The position numbers were made by a program, and so were the translations under genes. 64,000 nt of DNA from Anopheles merus (lineage: Eukaryota > Arthropoda > Insecta > Diptera > Culicidae). The stretch is taken from assembly GCF_017562075.2 (NCBI RefSeq), contig NC_054084.1, positions 18,040,889 through 18,104,888 on the forward strand, in the 5' to 3' direction. Below, in pieces: positions 36,892-49,109 of this stretch; positions within the stretch are counted from its first letter, which is position 1, and each line of letters opens with the position of its first letter. The notes below the pieces were generated by a model. The model was not told where the DNA came from, did no database searches, and saw only the letters and a program-made list of their open reading frames with translations.

Positions 36892-37114
36892 ATCTTCTTG
36901 TTTTGGCTCAATTAAGGTCTGTGACCCGTTGTCGGTTAAGGCCTGAGACTGTACCCACTTGTGGGGTTTGTGGCATTCAATGACTTTTGGATAACCCCCC
37001 CCATAGCAGAATAGTTGATCCTACGTATGGCGGCACGGTTCATTTGGGGTTTGAGCCCATGACAGGCATGTTGTTAAATCGTAGGAGTTGACGACTGTAC
37101 CATGAGACCGGCCT
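36892..37114 (-). mobile_element. tRNA-like SINE, full-length, diverged
   Basis: Read on the minus strand it starts GGCCGGTCTCATGGTACAGT, with an A-box-like TGGTACAGTCG. It continues with a B-box-like GGCTCAAACCC, the block GAACCGTGCCGCCATACGTA, and ends TTGAGCCAAAACAAGAAGA. It is more diverged than the copy at 40.7 kb and is presumably old. Confidence 0.85.
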
Positions 37115-37600
37115 CATTGGGTCTTGAACGTGTCGTTGGGTCTTGTTTAAATCTCTATTTTGCTTTTATGTTTGATATGTTTATGTAGATGCAAAATCAA
37201 CGAAAGTATTTTGACCAAATAAGCCTCTGAACTAAAGATAAGTGAAAGAAAATGCGGCTATTGTCTATCTATTGATAGATGTCATCTTGTAGTGTCTTCC
37301 TTGAGTGCTAACATTTTTGTTGATAATCTTTTGGTAGATCTCAGTTTATCTTAGGTTATCAGTTTATCAGAGTCAGTATCTCAGTTTAGTAAAAACTGGC
37401 GATTAAAAATTTATGCTGAAGATCCTAACCCCAGGTACATCGAACAGATGAAGAGATAAAGAAACTTATGGGCCAAATGCATAGCTATGACTTCACGAAA
37501 CACGGAAAAACAATGCATCATCATTGTTTCGATAGCTCTTATTTCGATGAGTTCTTTATTGCTACTAAATTATTTCGTAGGATTCAATCTTTAATCTCTA

Positions 37601-37681
37601 AAGTTCATCTCTACACAGCCGAAGTTCATTTCAGCATAGCCGAAGTTCATTTTTCCACAGCCGAAGCTCATCTCTCCACAG
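37601..37681. repeat. 21-bp minisatellite, nearly four units
   Basis: Units begin at 37601, 37622, 37643 and 37664 and follow AAGTTCATYTCWACACAGCCG with substitutions; the last unit is shortened by three bases. The frame across it is open on the plus strand because 21 is divisible by three. Confidence 0.9.
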
Positions 37682-38439
37682 TTCATTTTCGATCCTAGCA
37701 AATCTCCAAATTCCCGTTAAACAGTTTTCCCCAAGATTACGCGTAACAATCATCAAAAATGTTAGAAATTCATATCTAGAATACACTGTGTGTGCAGCAT
37801 GCTCAAAATTGTTTGTCATATATCATCAGACAAATCATAATTGACCGCTCATATTTTTTTTACTTCAATCGAAACGATTTAGATATTTTCTATATCTTCT
37901 TATCTTGCGCATCAATTGTGGTCTGTGATCTAAGTCGTAAATACGCACTAAAAGGGGTTGAAAAACGTCCTAAGCATTAAGGAAGCTCACTTCATTACAA
38001 ATGTGAATGTATCTTGAGAATATTGTTAGGTTGGACGCTTGAAAGCTGTGAACATCATAGAAGGCTTGGACACCAGCATTGACAGGGGGATCTAAAGGAC
38101 TAAAGCTTTGATCAAGCATCGAATATCTAAGGCACCAATAAACCAATAGGTTCTTTATTGGGATTGATTCAAAAGAATGAATTAAAGAGTTTGATCTCTC
38201 GATTATTTGCTTCCGTTGTATTCGTTAAACTCTACTTCCAAACAACTTCTGCACCTTGCTGCTCTTGGCCGATCTCCCTTTCAACACCTTGTCAAGCTTA
38301 ATGTGCTTGTAATTATTTATTTCCGTCCGTTCTACCAAAGCAGTTGTTGTGCAGCTCACACACTGAGGCTCATTGTTTAGTACGGTTCGGGCTTCCCCGT
38401 AACCGTCATTTATTTTGAAACGCCAAAATCATCACTATT

Positions 38440-39700
38440 ACACTCTATTAAATCCGTGTCGTGTGTGTGTCCCTGCCGTGTTTGCAGGGTGCGCTACGGT
38501 TCGGGGTCGACCCTGCATGTGCTGATGTGCTTTTCCCCTTCTCGAAGAGGGTTCCACGCAGTCAAAAGGGACCACCTGAAATCTCGATCCACTTCACCTC
38601 CCGCTGTGGTGCGGCTCGAGGGTCTCTGCCGCTTACCGCAATTCATCAGGACACTTCAACGACAATTGCTCATTCAGACTGCTGGGTTTCCCTAGATTTA
38701 TTTGTTTGGTTTGACTTTTCGATTGCACGGTCGAAGGGAGAGACTGTCGTTAAAAGGATATACATTTTGCAGTCCAATAAACACTCTTCTACGCGACGGA
38801 TATCTGTTACAGATTGTACCAGGATGGATTGAAAATAGGGCAAGCTGGAAGGGTCGATCCGTGGGCGATAAGCGCACATTGGATAATCCTTTGCCCAGTT
38901 GACGTTTTGTGCTGGTTACGCGTGTCGCTGGAACGTGCCGGAGCGATCCGAGCACAGCGATGGATGTCAGCGAGGCAAATTACATCGATAATCCGATCTG
39001 GAAACAGTGAGCGATGGTGGGCTGGTTTCACTGACAACGCCTCGCGGAGCTGTCAAAACGCGACAACAAAACGGTTGAGTGACGTGAGAAAACGGCTCCG
39101 TTTGGGTGAACCGACTGGCCTGTAGATAGCACTACAAATCATCCTATTATAATGGCCATCGGGGCTACTCATCGCGTTTTGCAGCTTGTTTGTTGTAGAG
39201 TTTATGGACGAAGGAAGGAAGGTTTGGTTCGCAAACATTGCGTCTATAAATTTAGCCTGGAGCGCATTGCAATCGGTACAAACACGCAACGATCAACAAG
39301 CTGGTTCAAACCTGCCGTCAGGATGACCGTCAGCAAAGCCATAAATCTTGCGATGGCTTGTTGAGGCAGTTTCGATGCACCTTGCTCTTGACCGCGAGAT
39401 GCAATAAAGCAATTTTTGGAGAAAACAAAAAAAAACGCCTGCAAAACAAACCGACAAGCCGAGACCGAGACCTTCGCGGATATAACTATCCCGAGCCGAG
39501 CGAATAGGGAAGCGTTGAACAAATATTGAACAAACTAGCCAACATTGCTACTACACTTGACCCCTCGCCGGATCCTGGTGCGCTTGTCGAGTTGATTAGC
39601 TGACCGTCTGGACGGGGAAAAGGCCGCAACGATCCGGTGCTATCGGTTGGTAGATCTACAAAACATGAGCGCGATCATCAACGGTTGCGGTGCGCTGGGC
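38440..39700. other. Higher-GC island without a recognised gene
   Basis: About 1.3 kb of higher GC, set between AT-rich stretches (37700-38440 and 39960-40670). Frames up to 126 codons exist on both strands but carry no recognisable features. Confidence 0.3.
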
Positions 39701-40678
39701 ACTTTAGGCACGAGCCACAAGCAACTCCCAAAACTGGACAGCGGTCGGTGTGACATAAATTTCGAGTTTATTGAATTGTTCTTAATTCGGTTTCTTCTCG
39801 GAACAGCAAGGACACGGTGTCGGCGTTTCTTTGGGTTTTTTCACTCTCTCTATGTTTATCTTATCGTAGCCGGGAAATCAGTTTTCAACGCCTTCGGTTT
39901 CGGGCCGAGGTACGGGATTGTTTCATTTGTCTTCAAAAAATCTTCATTTGTACGGTAGAAATGCAGCTCTGGAAATATCTTTTTTGTCTTTAGTAGAAAC
40001 CATTCCGAGATGACTTTTACTTTTAGGATTATGGCAGGTGAGATTAGACATTGATGCAGAACCGTTTTGCTTTTTTCGTCTTGAAATACGTTACTTTAAA
40101 TTTGAGAAATAATAGAAGACATTTCTTAAATAAAAAGATCAGCCTTTGTTGGGTTAAAACTTCTAAAAGACTCGCAGTGTGTATTAACGAACAATCTAGT
40201 TTAGAGAAATTAGTTAACAAATCAACTAACATCATAAAACCATTATGGTCTCTTTCTAGCACTATTTCTCAATATTTTTGTTTTTGCAGATGGAACTACG
40301 TAAAGTAGTCCTTAGATCGCACATACTCGATGTTATTAAACTGTGTTTGATCATAAATGATGCCTAGAATAATTGGAGAAGAGCGAAATCGAGAATATTA
40401 TTTGAATTTGTTGTTGAAAAATAAACAAGTTGACTTGTAGCTCATAGCATACACAACTTTTTTTTAATATTTACATTATTACGGCTTGGGGTTTGTTTTG
40501 AAAGCCACAACGCTCAGTTTAGTATAATGAATAAAGATGTAAGTCATTCAATGAAAGATAACACTCTTCAAATAGTAAACATCCGTGCAAACCGTTTACA
40601 TCAAAGAAAACAATGCTGTAGAATGAATAGAGAGTCATTTGGTAATACCAAATTTTCATAACCATTTTGCTGTTGTAA

Positions 40679-40887
40679 ACTTCTTCTTCTTTGGCACAAC
40701 AACCGATGTCGGTCAAGGCCTGCCAGTACCCACTAATAAAGTGAGCTTGGCTTTCAGTGACTTTTTGTTACCATAGCAGGATAGTCAAAGTCCTACGTAT
40801 GGGGGCACGGTCTATTCGGGACTTGAACCCGTGACGGGCATGTTGTTACGTCGTACGAGTTGACGACTGCACCACCAGACCGGCCCA
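40679..40887 (-). mobile_element. tRNA-like SINE, full-length, best-preserved copy
   Basis: On the minus strand it begins GGGCCGGTCTGGTGGTGCAG with a perfect pol III A box TGGTGCAGTCG and, about 35 bases on, a perfect B box GGTTCAAGTCC (40829-40819). The body contains GACCGTGCCCCCATACGTAGG, AAAGTCACTGAAAGCCAAGC and GGCAGGCCTTGACCGACATC. It ends TTGTGCCAAAGAAGAAGAA. Of the copies here this one is the most likely to keep a working internal promoter. Confidence 0.92.
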
Positions 40888-40889
40888 AC

Positions 40890-43800
40890 TAGTTATAAAC
40901 TAGTTATCGGTTTTTATGAAGTCTGAAATTATTCTTATAATCTTGAAATAATCTGAAATGTATTCTTAATTGAATACTGTCAAATCTACTCCGATCTTGT
41001 AAAATATGAAACTGTCGTTGTCAAGTTTCAAATCGTCCGTCTCGTTATTTCCTAGGGCTTGATTGTTTTGAATCCATAAAGCTACAAAGGAAGTGTTTGT
41101 GTGTTGTGTAAAAAAATGTAATCTAGTAAATTAACATTATTTTATCATTAGTTTTTAAGTTACTTGGAATAATTTAAAATAACCCATACTTGCGCGTATA
41201 CATTATACAAGTAGGAAATCGATACATATATTATAAAAAATAAAAAATAAGCCAGAAATTGATTTATGTAACTTATAATAGTTTATGTAGCAATACGACG
41301 TAATACTGATTTTATTTATGATAAGTAGTAAGTTAAGTATTATACAACCTTAGATGCCATTTCTTAAGCTTGAGTGTGTGAATATATTTGTTTTGCATAT
41401 TTCCCATTCAATAATAAACACTCTTCATTGATTTATCAATTTCCTTTCCAAGTTTCAATTTGGTTGGGCCATTATTGTATCTGTGTCAAATCAAATCAAA
41501 TAAATTAACCATTTTCTTTCTTATTCCTTTTCTGTTATAAACTTCTCATGGTAATATCATCTCTAGTTTCCTATCACGAACATGACATGTCAGTTTCGCT
41601 ATCATAATATGTGTATACAAAAATGTAACTCTTCACTTTCACAACAACAATCAGGACCATATCCACACACATAACGATGTCAACAAACCGCACAAGAAAC
41701 GGGGGAAATCAAATCAGTGCATAAAAATAAACGCATATGTTCATCCAATTATCTTGTAATATATTATCGTTGGTGAGTGTGATTATTGCTTTCCACTGTG
41801 CTGCTCATGCTGCTGCCTCAAGCTGGCCTTGCCAACCTTTTTCCACACCACAATTGTAACCATCAAACCGATGATATGATGTTGTGAACAAGGAAGAGGA
41901 ATCATTTCCAAACATTTGCTAACAACCCCCGTGATCTCGCCTGCATCCGAAGTTGTGTCGTAAACAATTCAGCAATGCTATGTGCACCGCAACAGCTATC
42001 CACATTAATTGTTTGCGGTGCAAAAAACCACGGTGCCTGTGCATCCCTGTTGGACCCTAGCGCATCGTTCGAAAGCCACCATTAATAAAGTCATCGTTTA
42101 ATCCATCGTTTTGTACCGGTGCGACTGTGTGCGACTGCTCGTCCCAATACCCATACTGCTCGATTGCCTTTTCGTTCCCTGTTTATTTGAACCACCAGGA
42201 CAATGCGTTTGGGTTAGCTGGGTCCACCACAGAAACAGGCACCTCGTAGCATGGCCAAAAGAGATTTAGCCGTATCGTTGTCAGCTCTCATAAATTATTA
42301 GGAAGTTTGGCTTGGCACAGAGGCACAGAACTCGTCAAGGGGCAAAGGGACCATAGTAATACTGAGTGCAAAACAAAATGTGGAAAGAACATTAGACCTA
42401 CGATCCGCTGAATAATATAAACATTTATATTTAACTGCCCCATGCGGCTTGCCTTTCCTTCGGTGTGGAATGCTTTCCCTTTCAGGAAAGTGCCGTTCCC
42501 TCCAGTCGTGGCTGGAGTGAAGTTGTGTTTTGGTTTGACTTTTTGCACATAATCGAAAGCGATCAAGCGTACCGGGGCCGGGTGCGGCACCGAAAAGGCG
42601 ATCCTTTCTGGGACGACCTGCTGTGGGGAAGTTTATTATTTTCAGATTTGACATAGTGTGAACAGGAAAGATTAATGGGCAATTGAGGCCACAGCAGTCG
42701 GTTTTGTGCTGCAGCATTAAGGGATGCGTTAAGAGGGAATCCCCCAGCACGGGTGGACAAACAAATACACAGAAACCGCTCAATCTGTTCCAGAGTTGGT
42801 TAAAGGATCGCTGTTCTTGGTGCGTGCGTGAAGACTCTCCGTTTGGTTGGTGTTTGCGTTGTGGTGAATTATGAGCGTACCACTGTGGAATGTTTGATGG
42901 ATGGATGGTCCAGTCTGGGACACCGTTCCGTTTTTTTACGAACTCGATGCATTAAGCAGGACATGGGGGTGACTTTTTTGCATAAATTCTACTTCCTACC
43001 TATCGCTCCGGGTATCGCAGAAGCTTGCCACACGGATGGTCATAGATGGTCGAATGAATATTGATGATCCCGTTGTGAGCAGAAGCAGAAGTGGGTCCAT
43101 CTGGTGTAAGGGCTCAATTAGGAACCACTGACACAGTGGAAGGGAAACATATAACACCAGCACGGCGAAACATAAATCCATCATGTGAATTATGCACATC
43201 GCTCGCTTATCTCGATTCTCTGAGCCCAAACAGAGTGAACGGACGAAATATTTTCCAACTGATATACAGTGCCGGCAGCAGGAAAAAGGTGAGCATCGAA
43301 AATGGCAAATTCCACACCTTCTGATTCGTCGGCAGGTTGTTGGGTGGGTAGGAGTTGTTGAATATTTTATATTTCCTATTTGCTAATTCTAGCGTTCGCC
43401 GGTGGGACTGACGATAATGAAGTGAGATATCACCGGAATGGTAAAATGAATAATCTTTTTTGATGGATTAATTTAAATGTTATTTAATGAAGAGATTAGC
43501 TGGAGTTGAGCAGCATGGAGCAGCATGAGGTCGTAACGAAAATGACATTTTGATTTCTTTTCAGGGGAAATCCTGATGAAATATCAGGCAACCTTTCAAG
43601 GTGAGTTTATTGTAATATGTGTTAGTATAATAAATCAATTAATATAAGTTTATCAATAAGTGACGCAATTTCAAACAAAAGAAGACATGGTCGCTGGTGC
43701 TATCGTATTCTTGATATTGTGACTTTGAGGCTGAACATACTCAATACTCACAAGTAAATTCAACAATTTTGAAAAACATATGATTTTCAAAGCCTTCTAC

Positions 43801-46800
43801 AGAAATCTAAGGACTTTATCATTTGTAAAACAGTAATGATAGGAAAGATTGATTTATTAAGTAAAGTCAACATCCGTCTTGAAATAAGAAAAAAGAATAC
43901 TAAAAAATGATTAGTGTAAAAATAAAAGCTTCCCAAAACTCGTTTGAAGTAGGGTAAAATCAATCGATTTTCCATTCCACATCAATCCACAGATCCAATG
44001 CTTCTAATGCTTATCCATCATTGAATTCTTTCCGTCACACAACATTTAAATCACTTGATTCCCGCCCGACCGTGCTACTGGCAGACAGACAACCTCAAAC
44101 CACAAACGCTTCTGTCTGGCATCGTTTGACTGGGATGGACCGCACAACCGAACTTTGATCACAACCAAGCAAGATGATCCTCAAAAGCAGTGAGCACAAC
44201 CATACATTCAAACCAAAACCCACCAGACGACCGTTTCAACGTAATTGTCAGTCAGAGCCGGTTGTTTGCCTGCCTGCGAGCAATCAAATTCGTCCCCTCG
44301 GCCCGTACAGAACGGAAAGAATGCAAGGCGTCCCATCATTTGGCTGCTCCAAATCATAACCGGACCGGCAATATTATAGCATTAAAAACAAACGAACCCT
44401 TCGGGGCGTTTGTGGAGGAGGTTTTGGGCATTAGGCAACAATTTCCACCGACACTACCCGTGCGAGTGGACGCAGGGCGAAACGCAAAATTAAAAGCAAA
44501 CCTCCGAGTGCAACTCTACCACACCGACCGCTTAACGGAAGCCTATCAAAATGTGTGCCACAGCCAAGTCTCGTCTTTGGTACCTCGCGGGCATAGTGCG
44601 GGGGACGATAATTAGCATATAAATGAACAAGCAAGCGGTCGCTTTTCGGTGCGTTTTCGGTTCCGACTTCGCTAGAACAGATCGCATTATGTTGCTGCGC
44701 GATGCTTACAAGTTCGGTGCGTGCACGCGGATGCAATCGTTGCAGCGCTTCAGCGTTGGTTTGCATTTCGACTGTAATTTTATTCATTAGCATCCCGTAG
44801 CTGTCCTGGCTGCACACCTTCCGAACGACCCAGTGGTTGGTGAGTTTTTTTGCTGTTTGCTGCTGTCTTTGGTCACCGGCGCTGGAAACTCTAACTACTT
44901 TTTGATTAAGTACAAAACCAAACACGCACGCACTGCGCGACCGAGGCAGTGTGCCTGCTGGATTAGGAAGGATTCTAGTGGGCGACGGAACTGCCAGCCC
45001 CGCGGCGAAATGCGTCTCGAGCAAAGTTTAATTCGTGCCGCCTGCGAATGATTGAAGCAATTTTACTGGTTTAAAATTAGACATTTTTTTCACTGCCCTG
45101 CAAGTTTTGCTCTTTTTGTTTGGGTCCCTCATGTGTGCGCACTGCATTCCTTTGGGTGCTACATTACGGCCGGGCAGGAGTACGAGTCGTAGTGCAGCAT
45201 CTTTAATTTAAATCCCAGCAAAACGGCGGTTAAATTAAATCGCTTGTTTCTAAAACCTCGCTTAATGACACCGTTTGTGCGCTGCGATTATGATTCGTCA
45301 GAATCGTTTAGCATGATTTTGTTATGGAATCGGTCCAAAAAGGACCGGTTTTTAATGGCGCGGAGCATGATTAACTTCTGCAGGCGGTTTTTTACAGTCA
45401 TGACTAATGACGGAGGATTGTTTGCTTAAGCTGCAATTGCATGGTGATAAACAACTTATTGGCTAATTGTAGATATGAAAAAAAAAAAAAACGATTGCAT
45501 AACATAGATAAATAAAAAAAAAACAAGATTGAAATTTACTAAATCATTAATCCTTTTAATAATCTTCATTAATAGTGTAATAAATTATGCATTGTAAATT
45601 TCCAGACAGTTAACAGTTGTGTCTAGTCACTCACGTTTTTAAATTGGCTTACATAGAGACCAAAACAATTTATAATCTAAAAGTGAATTTGGAAAAATCT
45701 CTGTACACATTTAATAGGGTTTTGTAGCGTAGTTGTTTTTTTAAGTTATAATATCACATATTTATAGCCAAAGATTGCTTTATCCATTAGGAAACTCATC
45801 AATGCATCAACAATAAGATCAGCTCTGGGCCAGATGTCACTAAACATAAAACAAATTCTACTCACTAGAGTTATTGTTATGACTCGCGATGTATCATTCT
45901 TTTGATAATAATAATTGAACGTTTAGTAATCAGTTACAGCGCATTGCTCTATAACTATACAACCTTCGATAGATCCAATTGTTAAATGGCATATACTGCC
46001 AAAACATATGTGAATTTCAATTCTTCACACTTTTTAGACACAATTTGTTCTTCAATTATAGCAAATACAAAGTCATGGTCAAGCTTTTTTGCTGAAGGAT
46101 GATATTTGGTGACACTTATTAGTCACCTACTGCAATTCAATGATGGACCTGAATAAGAAACAACGATAGTAAATACTTAATCATCAATTGAAAGATATCT
46201 TCTATTTATTGTTCGTAAAAGAAATCACTTTAGGTAAATGCATCTAATAAGACTGACCTGAATACTGATAATAATCAAAACATATTGGAAATGGGTAAAA
46301 TTCAATAAAATAATTTCATTGGCTGCCCTTTCCATTCAAAATAAGGCAGCAAAACGGCTATAATTACGCCTGAAGCTATACAAACCACACGTCAAACTTG
46401 TTGCCGGGCGTGCTCAACCCGTTTGAAAAAGCTCCGTTGAAAGCTTTCATGCAAGCGACCGTTCCCAGCATAGCCACTTTGGACCACCACGACGGCAAAC
46501 AGCAGCAACGGCCGCAACAACTTTGTCATGCCGTTGCTTAAATGTTTCCTCTTTCTTTTCACGCAGCTGGTCGTTGGTTAAGTGCGCGCTTTAGCTCGCT
46601 CATTTCAACTGGTCTACTATTTTACCTTTTCCCTTTTTCCAGCACTTTTCAAGCAGAACATTAGCAGCGCTACAGTGACATGAGCTTCAGCGAGGAAATA
46701 AAACAACACCTTCCCATTTGAGCAACAATACAAAGGTTACCGGGCACGATTAATGCGAGCGAATTAGTTTGTTTCCCCCTACTGCTCAAGCAGATGAGCA

Positions 46801-48430
46801 AGAGGTCTCACTTTAGCCATAATGCGTCCTGGATCGACTTCAGTGTTCGTCTTCAGTGCGGGACACAGGGTACGCCAAGGGATGGAGAGGATGCAGAAGA
46901 TCACTCAACATCGGCGGAAGGCTCATTTTTGAGGTACATTAGGATAATTGCTATGTTGTGGCATTGCTGCTGCCGCCTGCACGTTTGATTCGGTGCCAGC
47001 AGCCAGCAGACAGAATTGCGAGGCTCCGTGCCTGTGCGGTTGCCTTTCTTCGCACGCGTTGTCCAAATCCGACCCCCCAACCTCACACTCGCACACTCCG
47101 TTTGCCATCAGTTTCGGAGGGATTCCTCGAGGGCGCGTTTCGTCAATCAATCAGCGATGTTGCAGGTTGCTGCCTGATTCGGTCATTTGTTTTCTCGCTG
47201 GGGCCAGTTCCGTTGATCGGGTTTTTTTTTCGCCGTAGCCTCCGGAAAAGCGAAGCGGAATCCTTCCATCGTCCTAGCATGTTACAGTTTCCTGAAACGT
47301 TTGGCAATTTGTTTGGCTATCGCCGTGTCGAATTTGGAGCAACTTCCGTTCCGATGCGCTCGGAGGACGTTAGAGGCTAAAATGAAATATGAAAAAGAAT
47401 GGTTGCGGTATTTTTCCAGCCGGTAGAAAATCGGAAATGGATGGATATTTATGAATTCCCGCCTTTTGCCACGGATGGCAGCAGGTGAAAAGATTTGAAG
47501 CGTGTAGCTTTGGGAGTTTTTTGAACTTTTAGTTCTTGTATTGCATTGAAGTGTTTCAGGTCGATGAAAAGGAAATTCAGGGCATCGAAGGAATTAGATT
47601 AATGTATCAGTAAAATTTAAACATTAAGCACAATGTAGGAAATCAGGGAGTTTTAGATGAAATACATGAAATTGTACAAACATGATGTTGTAATAAAAAA
47701 ACAAATGAAACTTTTTTCTTTTTGCAAGAGGATAATAATACATTTTTTTGTGAAACTCTTTTATTTATCGCACTAAAAAAAAATAATTTATCAAATAAAA
47801 CAATAATTTTATTATTTCATTAACGTTGATAATGTTTATCGCTTTATTATGTTTTCCATATGTTTCCCTGAAGTACAAAAACCGTCAACTCGTAAAAATG
47901 CATCCAAAGTATATTAAAAAAATACACTTTCTTCTCACATATTCTGTGTACAACAGGATCTTGATTTTGCTCGTCTGTATAATATTCAATGTTATAGCGT
48001 TAACTTATTTATTGTTTGCCAGTAGTTTATTATTTAATTCCATCTAAGCTAGTTTGACCTCAATCTATGAAACCCTCTATCCTCTATCTATGAGAAAGCT
48101 CGATTTTCGAAATTGTATTTGTTTATTGATAGTATATTAATCAAGTTAGTAAGGATGTGAAACATGCACATTGATGTGATGAAACGTGGCTAAAATATAG
48201 CGTATTTGTTCCATTGTTTTGTATTTATATTTACAATATAATGAAGCTCTTATTGATATTAGATCTTTAATGCCTTTTACACAATATGTTGGATAGATTA
48301 AACAGTTTACAGTCATGATAATATAATGCTTCAGCAATCGCGGTTTTCTTCCGCATGGAAAGTTGTTTAAAAAAAAACCTGATCACCTTAATATTATAGC
48401 ACCAAATCTTCTGATTTTCATTTTCAATAA
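40890..48430. other. Gene desert: alternating AT-rich DNA and higher-GC islands
   Basis: Higher-GC islands lie at roughly 41.76-43.40, 44.04-45.43 and 46.36-47.40 kb. Between them are AT-rich stretches with A and T runs. No exon pair, domain or RNA gene was recognised. Frames up to about 200 codons occur in the islands on both strands and overlap one another, as expected by chance in GC-richer DNA. Confidence 0.4.
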
Positions 48431-48540
48431 TTGCTGAGTTATAATTTGCGATTAAAATTCTTTCCTGTAATTTTATTTCATTTGGGCTCTGTAACATTTT
48501 CTATGCAAACTGATATCGTGCGATTATGTGCTGTACCATG

Positions 48541-48870
48541 TTCTTCTTCTTCTTCTTCTTCTTCTTCTTCTTCTTCTTCTTCTTCTTCTTCTTCTTCTTC
48601 TTCTTCTTCTTCTTCTTCTTCTTCTTCTTCTTCTTCTTCTTCTTCTTCTTCTTCTTCTTCTTCTTCTTCTTCTTCTTCTTCTTCTTCTTCTTCTTCTTCT
48701 TCTTCTTCTTCTTCTTCTTCTTCTTCTTCTTCTTCTTCTTCTTCTTCTTCTTCTTCTTCTTCTTCTTCTTCTTCTTCTTCTTCTTCTTCTTCTTCTTCTT
48801 CTTCTTCTTCTTCTTCTTCTTCTTCTTCTTCTTCTTCTTCTTCTTCTTCTTCTTCTTCTTCTTCTTCTTC
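48541..48870. repeat. (TTC)110 perfect trinucleotide array, 330 bp
   Basis: One hundred and ten TTC units without a single interruption, followed by TTTGGC. On the minus strand this reads GCCAAA(GAA)n, exactly the end of the SINE family seen elsewhere in the window, so the array is best read as an expanded SINE tail. Poly-Ser, poly-Phe, poly-Leu and poly-Arg frames across it are by-products. Confidence 0.97.
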
Positions 48871-49105
48871 TTTGGCTTTCAGTACGTAGGATTCTCTTAA
48901 GACAAAACAATCAGAGGATTTTTTCTAAGTTTTCCCAAATGCTTTCAATTCAGTTATTTCGGGTTTGAATGTAAAATCTAAATACGCAAAGCGTTATAAA
49001 CATTAGATTATTAAGTAGAAATCAATCAATCGGAATCAATGTAAAATTCGTGAAACATTGTTACCAAAAAAAATTGACGACTTTATCACGAGACCGACCA
49101 GTAGC
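48871..49105 (-). mobile_element. Degenerate SINE body whose tail is the (TTC)110 array
   Basis: Directly next to the array, on the minus strand, is CTGAAAGCCAAAG, matching the SINE words CTGAAAGCCAA and GCCAAAG. About 48955-48975 resembles the B-box region (on minus, CATTCAAACCCGAAATA). At 49075-49105 the minus strand matches the SINE 5' end (GGTCTCGTGATAAAGTCGTC against GGTCTGGTGGTGCAGTCGTC). The pieces are in correct order and orientation, with an internal deletion and about 100 bases of unrelated sequence between the B and A boxes. Confidence 0.6.
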
Positions 49106-49109
49106 TTGC

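Noticed and set aside
44431..45024. 197-codon minus-strand frame
   Set aside because: No family resemblance, overlapped by plus-strand frames; likely chance.
47826..48047. 73-codon hydrophobic frame that might be a small membrane protein
   Set aside because: Lies in very AT-rich DNA where Phe/Leu/Ile-rich frames arise freely; no start context or neighbouring signal supports it.
48431..48968. Long poly-Ser, poly-Phe, poly-Leu and poly-Arg reading frames
   Set aside because: They are simply the frames of the (TTC)110 repeat; the flanks have no coding character.
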